Assembly (NCBI GenBank): GCA_964057225.1
Contig: OZ059895.1
Location: 17,761,688-17,825,687 of the forward strand
Direction: 5' to 3'
DNA: 64,000 nt
DNA from: Auanema rhodensis
Lineage: Eukaryota; Nematoda; Chromadorea; Rhabditida; Rhabditidae
This document shows, one piece after another, positions 1 through 11,971 of the stretch. The notes under the pieces were generated by a model, which saw nothing but the letters and a program-made list of their open reading frames with translations, made no database searches and was not told the origin of the DNA. The number at the start of each line of letters is the position of its first letter. Positions within the stretch are counted from its first letter, which is position 1. A program made the translations under genes and the position numbers.

Positions 1-812
1 GCGTTTACCCGAGACAAAGTCATAAGCTTTGATACCGACCCAATAGTAAGGCACTTGCCACAATCTGAGAATTGAAATCGTCATATTTCCCAAAACCTGC
101 TTATTGTTTACTTGTAAATTGGGAGCATAATGGGTAAAGGTGAACTCAAATGAGGTGCAATCTCCAACAAATTCGCCCTCTCAAACAATGCTTCCTATAA
201 AATCAAGATAAGAACAATTCGTGGAGTTTTCCCGAAATGTTCTTACCTTCACCATTCTATATTGTTCCAAATCTGCTTTCATAATAGCAGCTTGGAGGTA
301 ACGAACGCCACCATGAATTAACTTCGTACTTCTGGATGATGTCCCGGATGAAAAATCATCTAATTCCACCAAAGCGGCTTTTAAACCTGAGTTGATAAGA
401 GGAACAATCAAATGAGAGCAAAACTAAATATGCTTACCTCTAGCTTGAGCATCAAGAACAACTCCAGCACCAGTAGCGCCACCACCAATGACCAAAATAT
501 CGAACTCTTCTCCAGCCTTTAATACAAACAAAACTGATTACACTTGTATATGCATCAACCTTTAAGCCATCAATGATTTCCTTTCTGGTTGGCAATGCAG
601 AGGAAGGGCGTTTATTCAGCTCAGCCAATCTATCTGCATGAGCAGTGCGGAAATAGCTTTGCTGGAAAGAGACAAATATCAAAAAGTTTTAAAACTAAAT
701 TTAAACTTCAAACCATTTGATTTTTAAATCTTTTTTCATTTGTAGCATCAATAGCATAAATAGCTAATGCTCCTGTCCCTACAAGGGCTCCTGCTTTGAC
801 CCAGCGAGACAT
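1..812 (-). CDS. GPD2: Mitochondrial FAD-dependent glycerol-3-phosphate dehydrogenase, 5' part (runs off left edge)
   Basis: Oxidises glycerol-3-phosphate to dihydroxyacetone phosphate at the inner mitochondrial membrane and passes electrons to ubiquinone (family knowledge). Six exons are read on the minus strand: 812-714, 661-560, 516-438, 386-247, 194-112 and 64-1. The N-terminus, [20 protein letters not shown], is a basic then hydrophobic leader fitting mitochondrial targeting. Exon 3 carries the FAD-binding dinucleotide fold, [20 protein letters not shown]. Exon 4 has the family block [20 protein letters not shown]. Exons 5-6 read [18 protein letters not shown] and [14 protein letters not shown], both hallmarks of the family. 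All joins keep frame. The start at 812 lies right behind TTTCAG, so it probably follows a trans-splice or 5'-UTR acceptor. The C-terminal part, with the EF-hand region in animal enzymes, is outside the window. Confidence 0.93.
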
Positions 813-3786
813 CTGAAACAGAGTACTACATATAGCATAAAACAGTTGGGCATGTGAAGAGAAAATTAAAACATTATCGAGACGGATAACAGCGTAGGAT
901 TGTACAGATAGAAAGAAATACTCGTGATAACAAGGGTAGCGAATGAACATGACTGTTCGATGCACTTTGACCGACCACATTACTCAGCGGCACAGTAAAT
1001 GACCGTCAAAATAAACATAACTTATTTGATTAGAAATAACTCATCAGGAGAATAAAAACAACATATCATACCAAAATCTGGTATATTTCAAATTATGATT
1101 AATAAAATACCATACTATAGAGAGCAAGGGAAAACAAGTAAGTAAAAAAGTATGGTTCTACAAACTAAATCATCCTAATTACGTTCAAGGTCAAATAAAT
1201 ATGAAGAACTAAAACCAAAGGTGGAACTCTACTAATGTGATGTAGTTTCTAGCGTAGCAGATGAAAAGAACTATATGTTCAAAAAATGAGGCTAAACAAG
1301 TGGGAATACATGAAGTTAGGCAGCAGCACAACACTACTTAGTATTGATTTCCAAACATTCGTACTAAAAATATCAAAAATATATTGTGGAAACATTAAGA
1401 AAGTATTGTTAAACTTTGAAATCGGATGAAACTTATATTTCATTGACTAGTCCATGGTGGAAAAACAATAATTCTCATTGAATCAATACGTTGTAAAGAG
1501 GGTACATTCAGGTTTTCATCTTTAAAAACCAAGAACGAATCCAAGATAGGTGAAAAGCTAAAATATGACGTATGCCCATGGGCTGAGCAATCTCGTTATA
1601 AACCATTCAATTTTCATAACCTGCAGGAAAATAGAACAAGATATAATGATAATCAAGATATTCCACACATGTGAAAGGGAAGATATCAAGGAGTAAACAT
1701 CGTCAAGGACTTTAATATATAAACATATGGTCGAATGAATAGTGAAAACCCTAAGCCAAACAAAATCAATACGCTCGTTGCATCCAATTTGAGCCAGGAA
1801 TTATTGTGATAAATCATTCAAATTAACAAGAACATATCGCATAAAAGATAAGAAGTATATGCGAATTTAAAATATATGAATGAAATAATCGTTAGCCAAC
1901 AAGGCACAGACCTACACATGAAACCCAAGAACTGATGATGACTTGTGTTTGGCATGCTGGAAAAAACTGCACGTGAACAACACATGTTCATACAACAAAT
2001 AGAGGAACAGTCGTTTTCTAAAGAGCTGAGATTCACAGGAACGTTTGGCTACACTGAAGAAATTTACCAACACAAAGACCGAAGAAAGTTTCAGGTTTTT
2101 AAGTGACTACGCACCCTACTAGAAGTTGCCAACCCAAATTGAGGTAAGAGTTTTATGTGTTATAACAAGTCAATATCTAAACCTATTTCCAATGGAATTT
2201 TAAAAGCAAATGAAATAACCAAACAACCTGACCGATATGACTACTACAGCGGGACTTGAGCCTTTTGAGCACAACCTTTTCTGATATAAATGCGAGTGAA
2301 AATGAAATTAAATTGTTTGCGAAAATAGACGTAAATCATACGTGAGCAGAGCCGTTCCATTCACTCTCAGCGTAGTTTTATTTTCACCACAAGGATTCTT
2401 ATCTCATAACTCTCATCTTCATCTCTAGATTTTTTAACATATGACCTTTTTACTGTATACAAATATTGATCCCGTCGTTTACACAGACATTGCGCTCCAT
2501 GAAACGCTCTCCTCTAGACGCCTTGTACGGGTAATGACCATTGATTACTTCCTCAATCTGTGGATATTCCCTTGTTTTTAAATTATTAAAATCAAAAAAT
2601 AAACTGTAACCAAGTAGCTATTCATTTGGATTTTGATCGATCAATTTTACAATCTAAACTTTTCCGTCAATAGCACACTGGTGAGTCAGTGTTTTTCTGT
2701 CAAATATCAAACCCATGGTCAAACAAGCTTATTAATGGGTCACATAATGAGGAATTTACCTGTTCAATATGAACTAATTTTTTGATATAATCGAACTTAT
2801 CTTATCATTGCTTTTATCTTTAGTTGTCTTTTATTTAATATGTGGTTTTACATGGCAAAACATTCAATAACTTACATGTATATGTTTAGAATTTCGTTTA
2901 CAAACTTGTTTCTTTTCTTTGCTTAAAAGCGCTTAATATAATTGAAACTTCATGAAAATGCCATATTAAAAATAAACTTGCATGGAGTGATGTTCCATCA
3001 AATCAAATATGCATAATGAAGTGAAGAAGGCTTTGGCAGCTGGTGTCCAGCTCGAGGTCACTCTACCACAGCGATCAATTCCCGCTGTCCTAGCCAATTC
3101 TTTCTTTTTCTCTTTTCCTCTCCTTCTCTCTTCTCACACTTTCATACATCTCACAGCACTGCGTTCTTTCTCTTACCGTCCCCCTCCAACCCACAACACT
3201 AACCCCTATTCTCATCCAACGACCTTATTCTCTTATTCGGATTTCAACAGAATCGTTGAATTATCTTATTATTTAATTCAAGAGCAGAATTAATCGTATG
3301 GTGGTTCTAATCATAACATATCATTCTTCATCGATTTTTTGCTCTACCAGACGATTTTGTTGCCTTTTGATACCGCATTGTCAAAAAGCATCAATTTATC
3401 ATGTTCTATGCCATTTTGTTTACAATATTATCATATTCATTATTTTTTGTAGTGCATATTATGCATAAATATATATTATTATTGAACAACTGTTCTATCA
3501 TGTTTATAGCTCAGATCTGTCATTGTGACTTTTAAACTGAGTTTGAAACAGCCTCGTTACTCCTTTTTTTTCAGTTCTTATTCAGCCTTTTATTTCAAAC
3601 TTCATTTTGTTTGTTTTAAGTTTTGTTTTTTGTTTAGAATTCGGACGGCTAATGTTGTAGTTCATCTTCCGGTGGATGTCAATAAAGCTGTCTAATAAGG
3701 TTAGTCTTTTTTCTTATTACTGCACAGATATCAAGTTTATCGAATATTTTCTAATTGCCTTTATTTATTACTTCTTCAGTTAAGAG
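813..3786. other. Intergenic region between divergent GPD2 and src-1
   Basis: About 3 kb, AT-rich, with no exon I can support. It must contain the promoters of both divergent genes. A likely non-coding src-1 exon ends near 3699, where AATAAG is followed by GTTAGT, and the acceptor TTCTTCAG at 3772-3779 precedes the src-1 start by 7 nt. A pyrimidine-rich stretch lies at about 3095-3200. No clear TATA box, RNA gene or repeat was seen. Confidence 0.5.
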
Positions 3787-6274
<2,488 letters not shown>

Positions 6275-6888
6275 TTTATTGCGGATAATATACGTATTTC
6301 ATTTTTTCAAGCTGCTATTACCATCAAGAAAATGTAAATTGCCCGCTAGTCTCACTTATTGGTCCTGCCACAAAAAAACCGCCTTTTAACATTTGACCTG
6401 AATTGTGTATATAAAGTTATAATTATTATATTAATATATTTTGTTGAGTTCTTTTACTTTTACTTGTGAATAAAGAAAATGTTGAGAGCAATTAGGGAAA
6501 GGAGACTTCACTCGTATTTAAGCTTCTTATATATGAGTATGAACCTCAAGCATTTAAGTACTTGTGAGTATGGAATGAAGTAAAAGAAGTAGTCCGTGAG
6601 AGGGATGAAAGAGGGAGAAGAGGAAAATCATGCATTAGGCGTTTAATTGATGAAATTTGTGTAGTGAATATAATGCTTATAGACCTTGTGTTGTTGTCGG
6701 GAAGAATTTTTTTTATTACCTTTTACGTTGATTTCCTCACTCCAAAAACAATTAAAAGTTTGAAATCAAATGAGATGGCGTGAAATTTTATGAAGTACTA
6801 GTGAGGTGTATATATACTATAAAAATGTTACTAGAAGGCATTGAAGTTGTAATTTCGGTTTGATTTATTTTCGATGAACAAAACATTT
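6275..6888. other. src-1 3' region and gap before the palindrome
   Basis: Holds the src-1 3' UTR with a poly(A) signal at 6469-6474. The rest has no supported gene. The left palindrome arm begins at 6854. Confidence 0.5.
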
Positions 6889-6960
6889 GATCTCGGGCGG
6901 GCTCGAACCGCCGGCCTTCTGTGTGTTAGACAGATGTGATAACCACTACACCACGAGATC
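6889..6960 (-). tRNA. tRNA-Val (anticodon AAC), left copy
   Basis: A 72-nt cloverleaf on the minus strand. The acceptor stem pairs GATCTCG with CGAGATC. Box A is GTGGTGTAGTGG-like, the T arm carries GGTTCGAGCC, and the anticodon stem TCTGT/ACAGA encloses CTAACAC, giving anticodon AAC. It lies about 105 bp beyond the stop codon of the left collagen copy, in the same orientation, and matches the tRNA at 9871-9942. Confidence 0.95.
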
Positions 6961-7064
6961 GTTGTTAACAGTTTTCAGCTTTTTCCTTATGATTACTACA
7001 CTCCGGTAATGCGACATGTATACAACATATAGAAGAATCATTTATTGGTCTAATATTCAATCGT

Positions 7065-8040
7065 TTAAACAGCAAGTCTGGCTCTCTTGACGGCGCGTCT
7101 TCTGTAGCTTGAACCAGGATTCTCTGGTTCGGGGGCTGGATGGCCGAGGTCTTTGAGTCCTTCAAGGGAACGGGCAGGGCATGGGCAGTAAGCAGCGTCA
7201 GATCCTGGAAGGCCATTATCTCCTGGTGGTCCACCGGCTCCTGGAATTCCATCAGTTCCTGGTTTTCCATCAAGTCCAGCTGGTCCAGCTTCTCCATCCC
7301 GTCCTGGCTCGCCATTATCTCCAGGGGCTCCTGGAGCACCAGCAGGTCCGGCTTCTCCGTCAGGTCCTTGTGGTCCTGGAGCTCCCTTTCCTCTAGTTCC
7401 ATTAGCTCCTGGTGCTCCGGCGTCTCCGTTAGCTCCATCAGTTCCAGGTGGTCCTTGTTCTCCTGACTCTCCTGGTTCTCCTGGCTCTCCATCTTTTCCT
7501 GGAGCTCCATTCTGTCCAGGTTGTCCGTCTGGTCCAACAGGTCCAGGCTCTCCATCTGCTCCTGGTGGTCCAGCAAGACCTGGTGGGCATACAATGCATT
7601 CTTTCTGACTTCCTGGGAAGAGCAGCTCGGATCCTGGGGCTCCATCTTCTCCTGGAGCTCCAGGGTATCCATCATCTCCTCTTTCTCCTGGAGTTCCTGG
7701 AAGTCCTGGGGGTCCTGGTGGGCAATTATTTGGTTGAGCTCCACATCCGCAAGCATGGTTGGATCTCTTATGTCTTCCGATAAGAGTATGGAAACTTGGA
7801 GTAGAACGAGCATTGGTAGCAATCATATTAGCCCAGGCATCGTTGGCATAGTTCTATAACAAAGTAGATGAGACACAAGTCTAATCTAAGCAATAGAACC
7901 TTGAATTCGCCTAAATCAGTCAGAGCATCATCGTAGAAAGTACTAATGTCGTTATAGATGTAAACTCCAGTAAATATGATTGGAATCAAGGCCAAACCAC
8001 TTAGAGCAGTGGCCACCGTGGCTAGAGATTTCCCAGACAT
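7065..8040 (-). CDS. Cuticle collagen, left palindrome copy (309 aa)
   Basis: A structural protein of the nematode exoskeleton, made by the hypodermis and secreted. Exon 1 (8040-7900, 47 codons) begins MSGKSLATVATALSGLALIP, a nematode cuticle collagen N-domain with one hydrophobic segment. A 46-bp intron (7899-7854) leads to exon 2 (NYANDAWANMIATNARS). A basic GRHKR processing site follows, then the cysteine cluster ACGCGAQPNNCPPG, a Gly-X-Y block, an interruption with KECIVCPPG, a second Gly-X-Y block, and the C-terminal AYCPCPARS followed by a non-collagen tail ending RRRAVKRARLAV. AATAAA lies at about 7041-7046 on the minus strand. The protein is identical to that of the right copy. Confidence 0.96.
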
Positions 8041-8133
8041 TCTATAAATCAAATCGTAAAGTATCTGTTTCAAATTGTGATAAATAAAATTTTTAGAACT
8101 AACTAATTAGTCTTTTCATATATTCTATTCTCT

Positions 8134-8141
8134 CTTATATA
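8134..8141 (-). promoter_or_regulatory. TATA box of left collagen copy
   Basis: TATATAAG on the minus strand, about 95 bp upstream of the start codon. It is the mirror image of the element at 8690-8697. Confidence 0.55.
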
Positions 8142-8213
8142 CTTATGACATGCTTGCCAAATTCTACTTTTTCCCTTCTTGTCTCAAAGCCTGTTCACAG
8201 TTTGGAAAAACAC

Positions 8214-8617
8214 AACGTAAGACTGTTCTTAATCCTTGCCATATACATTTTCACTTCCATCCCAGATAGCAACTGGATATCAAAGACTAAAACATCTTTT
8301 TTCTTTGAAAAAAACCTAGTTTTAACACTTTAATAAATGTTCTGTATATGATAAAAATTCTATGAAAATCTCATAAACAGTTTTGTTCCTTTCACACCAT
8401 AATAATAGATAGTTGTAATATGCAGATAATATCTTTCTCAACATAAGATATTCAAAAAAAAATTTTTTTTCTTCACAATATTTTTGAGCTTTGCTGGAAC
8501 CATGCCAGAAAATGTCTAAAACTGGATAATCTTCCAGGTTTTTTTTTAAATTTAGATTCGATGATTGAGAAATCGGTGTCTTTCAAACTTTCTGATGGTT
8601 GGAAATAGTCTTACGTC
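8214..8617. other. 404-bp spacer at the centre of the palindrome
   Basis: A unique spacer between the two arms and the shared upstream region of both collagen genes. It is AT-rich, with an A9T8 tract at 8454-8470. No ORF of note. Confidence 0.7.
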
Positions 8618-8689
8618 GTGTTTTTCCAAACTGTGAACAGGCTTTGAGACAAGAAGGGAAAAAGTAGAATTTGGCAAGCATGTCATAAG

Positions 8690-8697
8690 TATATAAG
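8690..8697 (+). promoter_or_regulatory. TATA box of right collagen copy
   Basis: TATATAAG, 94 bp before the start codon at 8791. Nothing else near the start resembles a core promoter element. Confidence 0.55.
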
Positions 8698-8790
8698 AGA
8701 GAATAGAATATATGAAAAGACTAATTAGTTAGTTCTAAAAATTTTATTTATCACAATTTGAAACAGATACTTTACGATTTGATTTATAGA

Positions 8791-9766
8791 ATGTCTGGGA
8801 AATCTCTAGCCACGGTGGCCACTGCTCTAAGTGGTTTGGCCTTGATTCCAATCATATTTACTGGAGTTTACATCTATAACGACATTAGTACTTTCTACGA
8901 TGATGCTCTGACTGATTTAGGCGAATTCAAGGTTCTATTGCTTAGATTAGACTTGTGTCTCATCTACTTTGTTATAGAACTATGCCAACGATGCCTGGGC
9001 TAATATGATTGCTACCAATGCTCGTTCTACTCCAAGTTTCCATACTCTTATCGGAAGACATAAGAGATCCAACCATGCTTGCGGATGTGGAGCTCAACCA
9101 AATAATTGCCCACCAGGACCCCCAGGACTTCCAGGAACTCCAGGAGAAAGAGGAGATGATGGATACCCTGGAGCTCCAGGAGAAGATGGAGCCCCAGGAT
9201 CCGAGCTGCTCTTCCCAGGAAGTCAGAAAGAATGCATTGTATGCCCACCAGGTCTTGCTGGACCACCAGGAGCAGATGGAGAGCCTGGACCTGTTGGACC
9301 AGACGGACAACCTGGACAGAATGGAGCTCCAGGAAAAGATGGAGAGCCAGGAGAACCAGGAGAGTCAGGAGAACAAGGACCACCTGGAACTGATGGAGCT
9401 AACGGAGACGCCGGAGCACCAGGAGCTAATGGAACTAGAGGAAAGGGAGCTCCAGGACCACAAGGACCTGACGGAGAAGCCGGACCTGCTGGTGCTCCAG
9501 GAGCCCCTGGAGATAATGGCGAGCCAGGACGGGATGGAGAAGCTGGACCAGCTGGACTTGATGGAAAACCAGGAACTGATGGAATTCCAGGAGCCGGTGG
9601 ACCACCAGGAGATAATGGCCTTCCAGGATCTGACGCTGCTTACTGCCCATGCCCTGCCCGTTCCCTTGAAGGACTCAAAGACCTCGGCCATCCAGCCCCC
9701 GAACCAGAGAATCCTGGTTCAAGCTACAGAAGACGCGCCGTCAAGAGAGCCAGACTTGCTGTTTAA
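8791..9766 (+). CDS. Cuticle collagen, right palindrome copy (309 aa)
   Basis: Same protein as 7065-8040. Exon 1 is 8791-8931 and exon 2 is 8978-9766; the intron 8932-8977 ends in TTATAG. The start was chosen because MSGKSLATVATAL matches the collagen N-domain; the preceding TTTATAG could be a trans-splice acceptor. Gly-X-Y blocks run from CPPGPPGLPG to GLPGSD with one Cys-containing break. The poly(A) signal AATAAA is at 9785-9790. Identity with the left copy extends through synonymous positions, the intron and the flanks, so the two genes are either newly duplicated or kept alike by gene conversion. An assembly artefact is the other option. Confidence 0.96.
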
Positions 9767-9870
9767 ACGATTGAATATTAGACCAATAAATGATTCTTCT
9801 ATATGTTGTATACATGTCGCATTACCGGAGTGTAGTAATCATAAGGAAAAAGCTGAAAACTGTTAACAAC

Positions 9871-9942
9871 GATCTCGTGGTGTAGTGGTTATCACATCTG
9901 TCTAACACACAGAAGGCCGGCGGTTCGAGCCCGCCCGAGATC
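9871..9942 (+). tRNA. tRNA-Val (anticodon AAC), right copy
   Basis: Identical to the left tRNA. A 7-bp acceptor stem, AAC anticodon in the loop CTAACAC, and B box GGTTCGAGCCC. A T4 run at 9947-9950 could end Pol III transcription. Confidence 0.95.
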
Positions 9943-9977
9943 AAATGTTTTGTTCATCGAAAATAAATCAAACCGAA

Positions 9978-10278
9978 CTTAAATCACTATTTTACCATAA
10001 TATGAATACAGCTTTAAGATGTATTAATGCTTAAAATATATTTACTTCTAATATATTTAAGACAATTGAGCATTTCATAACAAAATTATTTATGTATATT
10101 TTTATCTTATGCTTATAGTATTAAGTTAAGACTTTCGTACAATGCAAGTAACAGTAATGTTTGTAAACATCGTAAGCTCTAACTTTTCAGTAGTTAACAT
10201 CCTGAAGTTGACGTGTTCAATCACTAGACATTCTGGATGTTCGTACTTTTTCTATTAGATCTTTCCTATATATATATA
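9978..10278. other. Gap between palindrome and kinase gene
   Basis: 300 bp of AT-rich sequence, presumably the 3' flank of the minus-strand kinase gene. No gene seen. Confidence 0.5.
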
Positions 10279-11630
10279 CTAAAATATATAAACAACAAAA
10301 CCTAACTTTTTGTTTTCTAATTCTGCTAAAACATTCAATTTGTCCTTAATATTTGTTCTAATTCGTTCTTGTTCAACATTCAAATTATTCGATGCCGTAT
10401 TGTCATTCAGAAAACTTGGAGCCTTAAAACCTTGAATTCAAGAACAGTATATTTAAATTGATATACTAATCCATAAGTTCCAATCCATTCATCAATCCCT
10501 GCTATCCCAACTGAGCTTATAGTTGTTTCGTTATTCTTCTAAAATGATTATATTCCAAAAAGTGTTGCAAGTTTTAATTACTAGCTCAGAATCCTGAAAG
10601 ACCTTGATTAATTCTTCGTGATTTGGACGATCTTCCAAACAGCATGACCAACATCTCAAAAATAACAACCATTATAATAACAAATTTCAATTACCAACTT
10701 CTCAATAATGTTTTGTATAGGAACTTGACGATGGAATTCAGGACGCACTCCTGTTATAACATCAAACATTATTTCTTCAAATAATTTATCTTCATAAGGT
10801 TCTCTGAAGTTAATTTGGAAATTTTAAATAGAAAAATTACATACATTCGAAATATCATTTGCCACAAACATATACCAAAACTGAAAATATCAGTTTTCCA
10901 AGTTGCTGGATTATTTTCAAATATTTCAGGAGCCATATGACTAGGAGTACCACATATAATACTTGGTGAATTTTCGTATGTAGCATGTCCTAAATCACAA
11001 AGTTTGAGTAAACTATGCCGTTTACTCAACAGCATGCTGAATATTTAGAATTATATAATTAAAAAAAGCAAGAAAGTTACTTTTTAAGAGTGACATCCTT
11101 ATGTATGATCTTTTTTTCTTTTAAATAACCTAAAGCTTTTAACACTTGAATCATCCACAAGCGTAAATCGTTCCAAGTAAAATTGATAGAGGAGTTCAGA
11201 ACCACTAAAAAAATTATTATTTTGGATCACTAATTGAAGTTTTACATTTATCAAGGTTTCCACATTCCATATACTCCAAAACTAAACCAATTTCATTTTT
11301 ACACGTGTCAGTATACCCATAATATGATATAATATTGGGATGTGCTATTATTTCAAGCATTTCTCTTTCGTTTTTCAGAAGTTGTCGATTACAACCTGGT
11401 TTAATATACTTTATAGCAACACTGGAAAAAAGAAAATACAGCCGAAGATGAACAAAACCTAACTATTCGGGTAGAAACTCCTTCTTCAATTTTGATAGAA
11501 CAATAACACCAAAAGCACCATCTTTAGAAAGCTTAGCGATGGGTTCCGATAGGAATTCGGATTCTATTTTACCTACTTCACAAGGTTTGCATGAATCTTG
11601 ATGAATATCTAGTCTTTTCACTGTGTCCAT
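10279..11630 (-). CDS. Divergent TAK1-like (MAP3K7-type) protein kinase
   Basis: Minus-strand gene of many small exons starting MDTVKRLDIHQDSCKPC at 11630. Kinase landmarks in order: glycine loop KDGAFGVIV; VAIKYI with the ATP lysine; NEREMLEIIAHPNIISYYGY; LVLEYMECGNLD; catalytic loop IIHKDVTLKN, where HKD replaces HRD; LCDLG in place of DFG; GTPSHMAPEIF; KTDIFSFGICLWQMIF; and CWSCCLEDRPNHEEL. The APE-region wording, the Cys-Trp-Ser block and the small size resemble TAK1-type kinases, of which nematodes have several. After the kinase domain two further exons are open, ending in a charged, probably helical tail (QERIRTNIKDKLNVLAELEN) and TAG at 10279. The last exons are my own splice reading and less sure. 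Activity is plausible because Lys, Asp of HKD and Asp of DLG are all kept. Confidence 0.75.
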
Positions 11631-11848
11631 CAGGAATCACACAATTGTCAAAAAAACCTGCTCCAGAGTAAAAAACAATACAGTATGCTTTAGAATGGCG
11701 CGAATTACAAAAAACCATTTATGTAGTAGTTAAGGGTGGTACAATGAATTTACTGATTTATAAATTGAAAAGAAAATGATTAAGTACTGTGTCATGAGAT
11801 AAAATTTTGTTTGTATGCTTGTTAGAGAGATATTATCATTTGATTTAT

Positions 11849-11850
<2 letters not shown>

Positions 11851-11909
<59 letters not shown>
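11851..11909. repeat. Compound microsatellite (CT)n(AT)n
   Basis: About 16 CT units followed by about 13 AT units, ending 62 bp upstream of the next start codon. Confidence 0.95.
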
Positions 11910-11912
<3 letters not shown>

Positions 11913-11971
11913 TTATTTATATACATACTTATATTTATATAATTTCCAACTTTCAGTATTTTTTTAAATTC

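Larger units (their letters stand above)
6854..8213. repeat. Left arm of 3.1-kb inverted repeat (collagen + tRNA-Val)
   Basis: Reverse complement of 8618-9977, with coordinates pairing to a constant sum of 16831. Translations in several frames on both strands are identical between the arms over 7065-8073, and both tRNAs and the outer flank match base for base where I compared them. The outer limit is a mismatch at 6853/9978. The inner limit is a mismatch at 8214/8617, after which 8 to 10 further bases still match. Confidence 0.93.
8618..9977. repeat. Right arm of 3.1-kb inverted repeat (collagen + tRNA-Val)
   Basis: Mirror of 6854-8213. Carries the right collagen gene and tRNA-Val in the plus orientation. 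Confidence 0.93.

Noticed and set aside
3009-3293. 94-aa ORF upstream of src-1
   Set aside because: No family resemblance; its second half is low-complexity pyrimidine-rich sequence. More likely upstream or leader DNA.
6965-7859. Long ORFs of 108-285 aa in other frames and on the opposite strand of the collagen genes (also 8972-9866 and 14855-15873)
   Set aside because: They are by-products of the Gly-Pro-rich 9-bp periodic sequence. They show monotonous residue use, lack the collagen N-domain and conflict with the clear collagen frame.
6854-9977. Transposon or retroelement explanation for the palindrome
   Set aside because: No transposase, reverse transcriptase, terminal inverted repeats or target-site duplication; the copies keep their introns, so they are not retrocopies.
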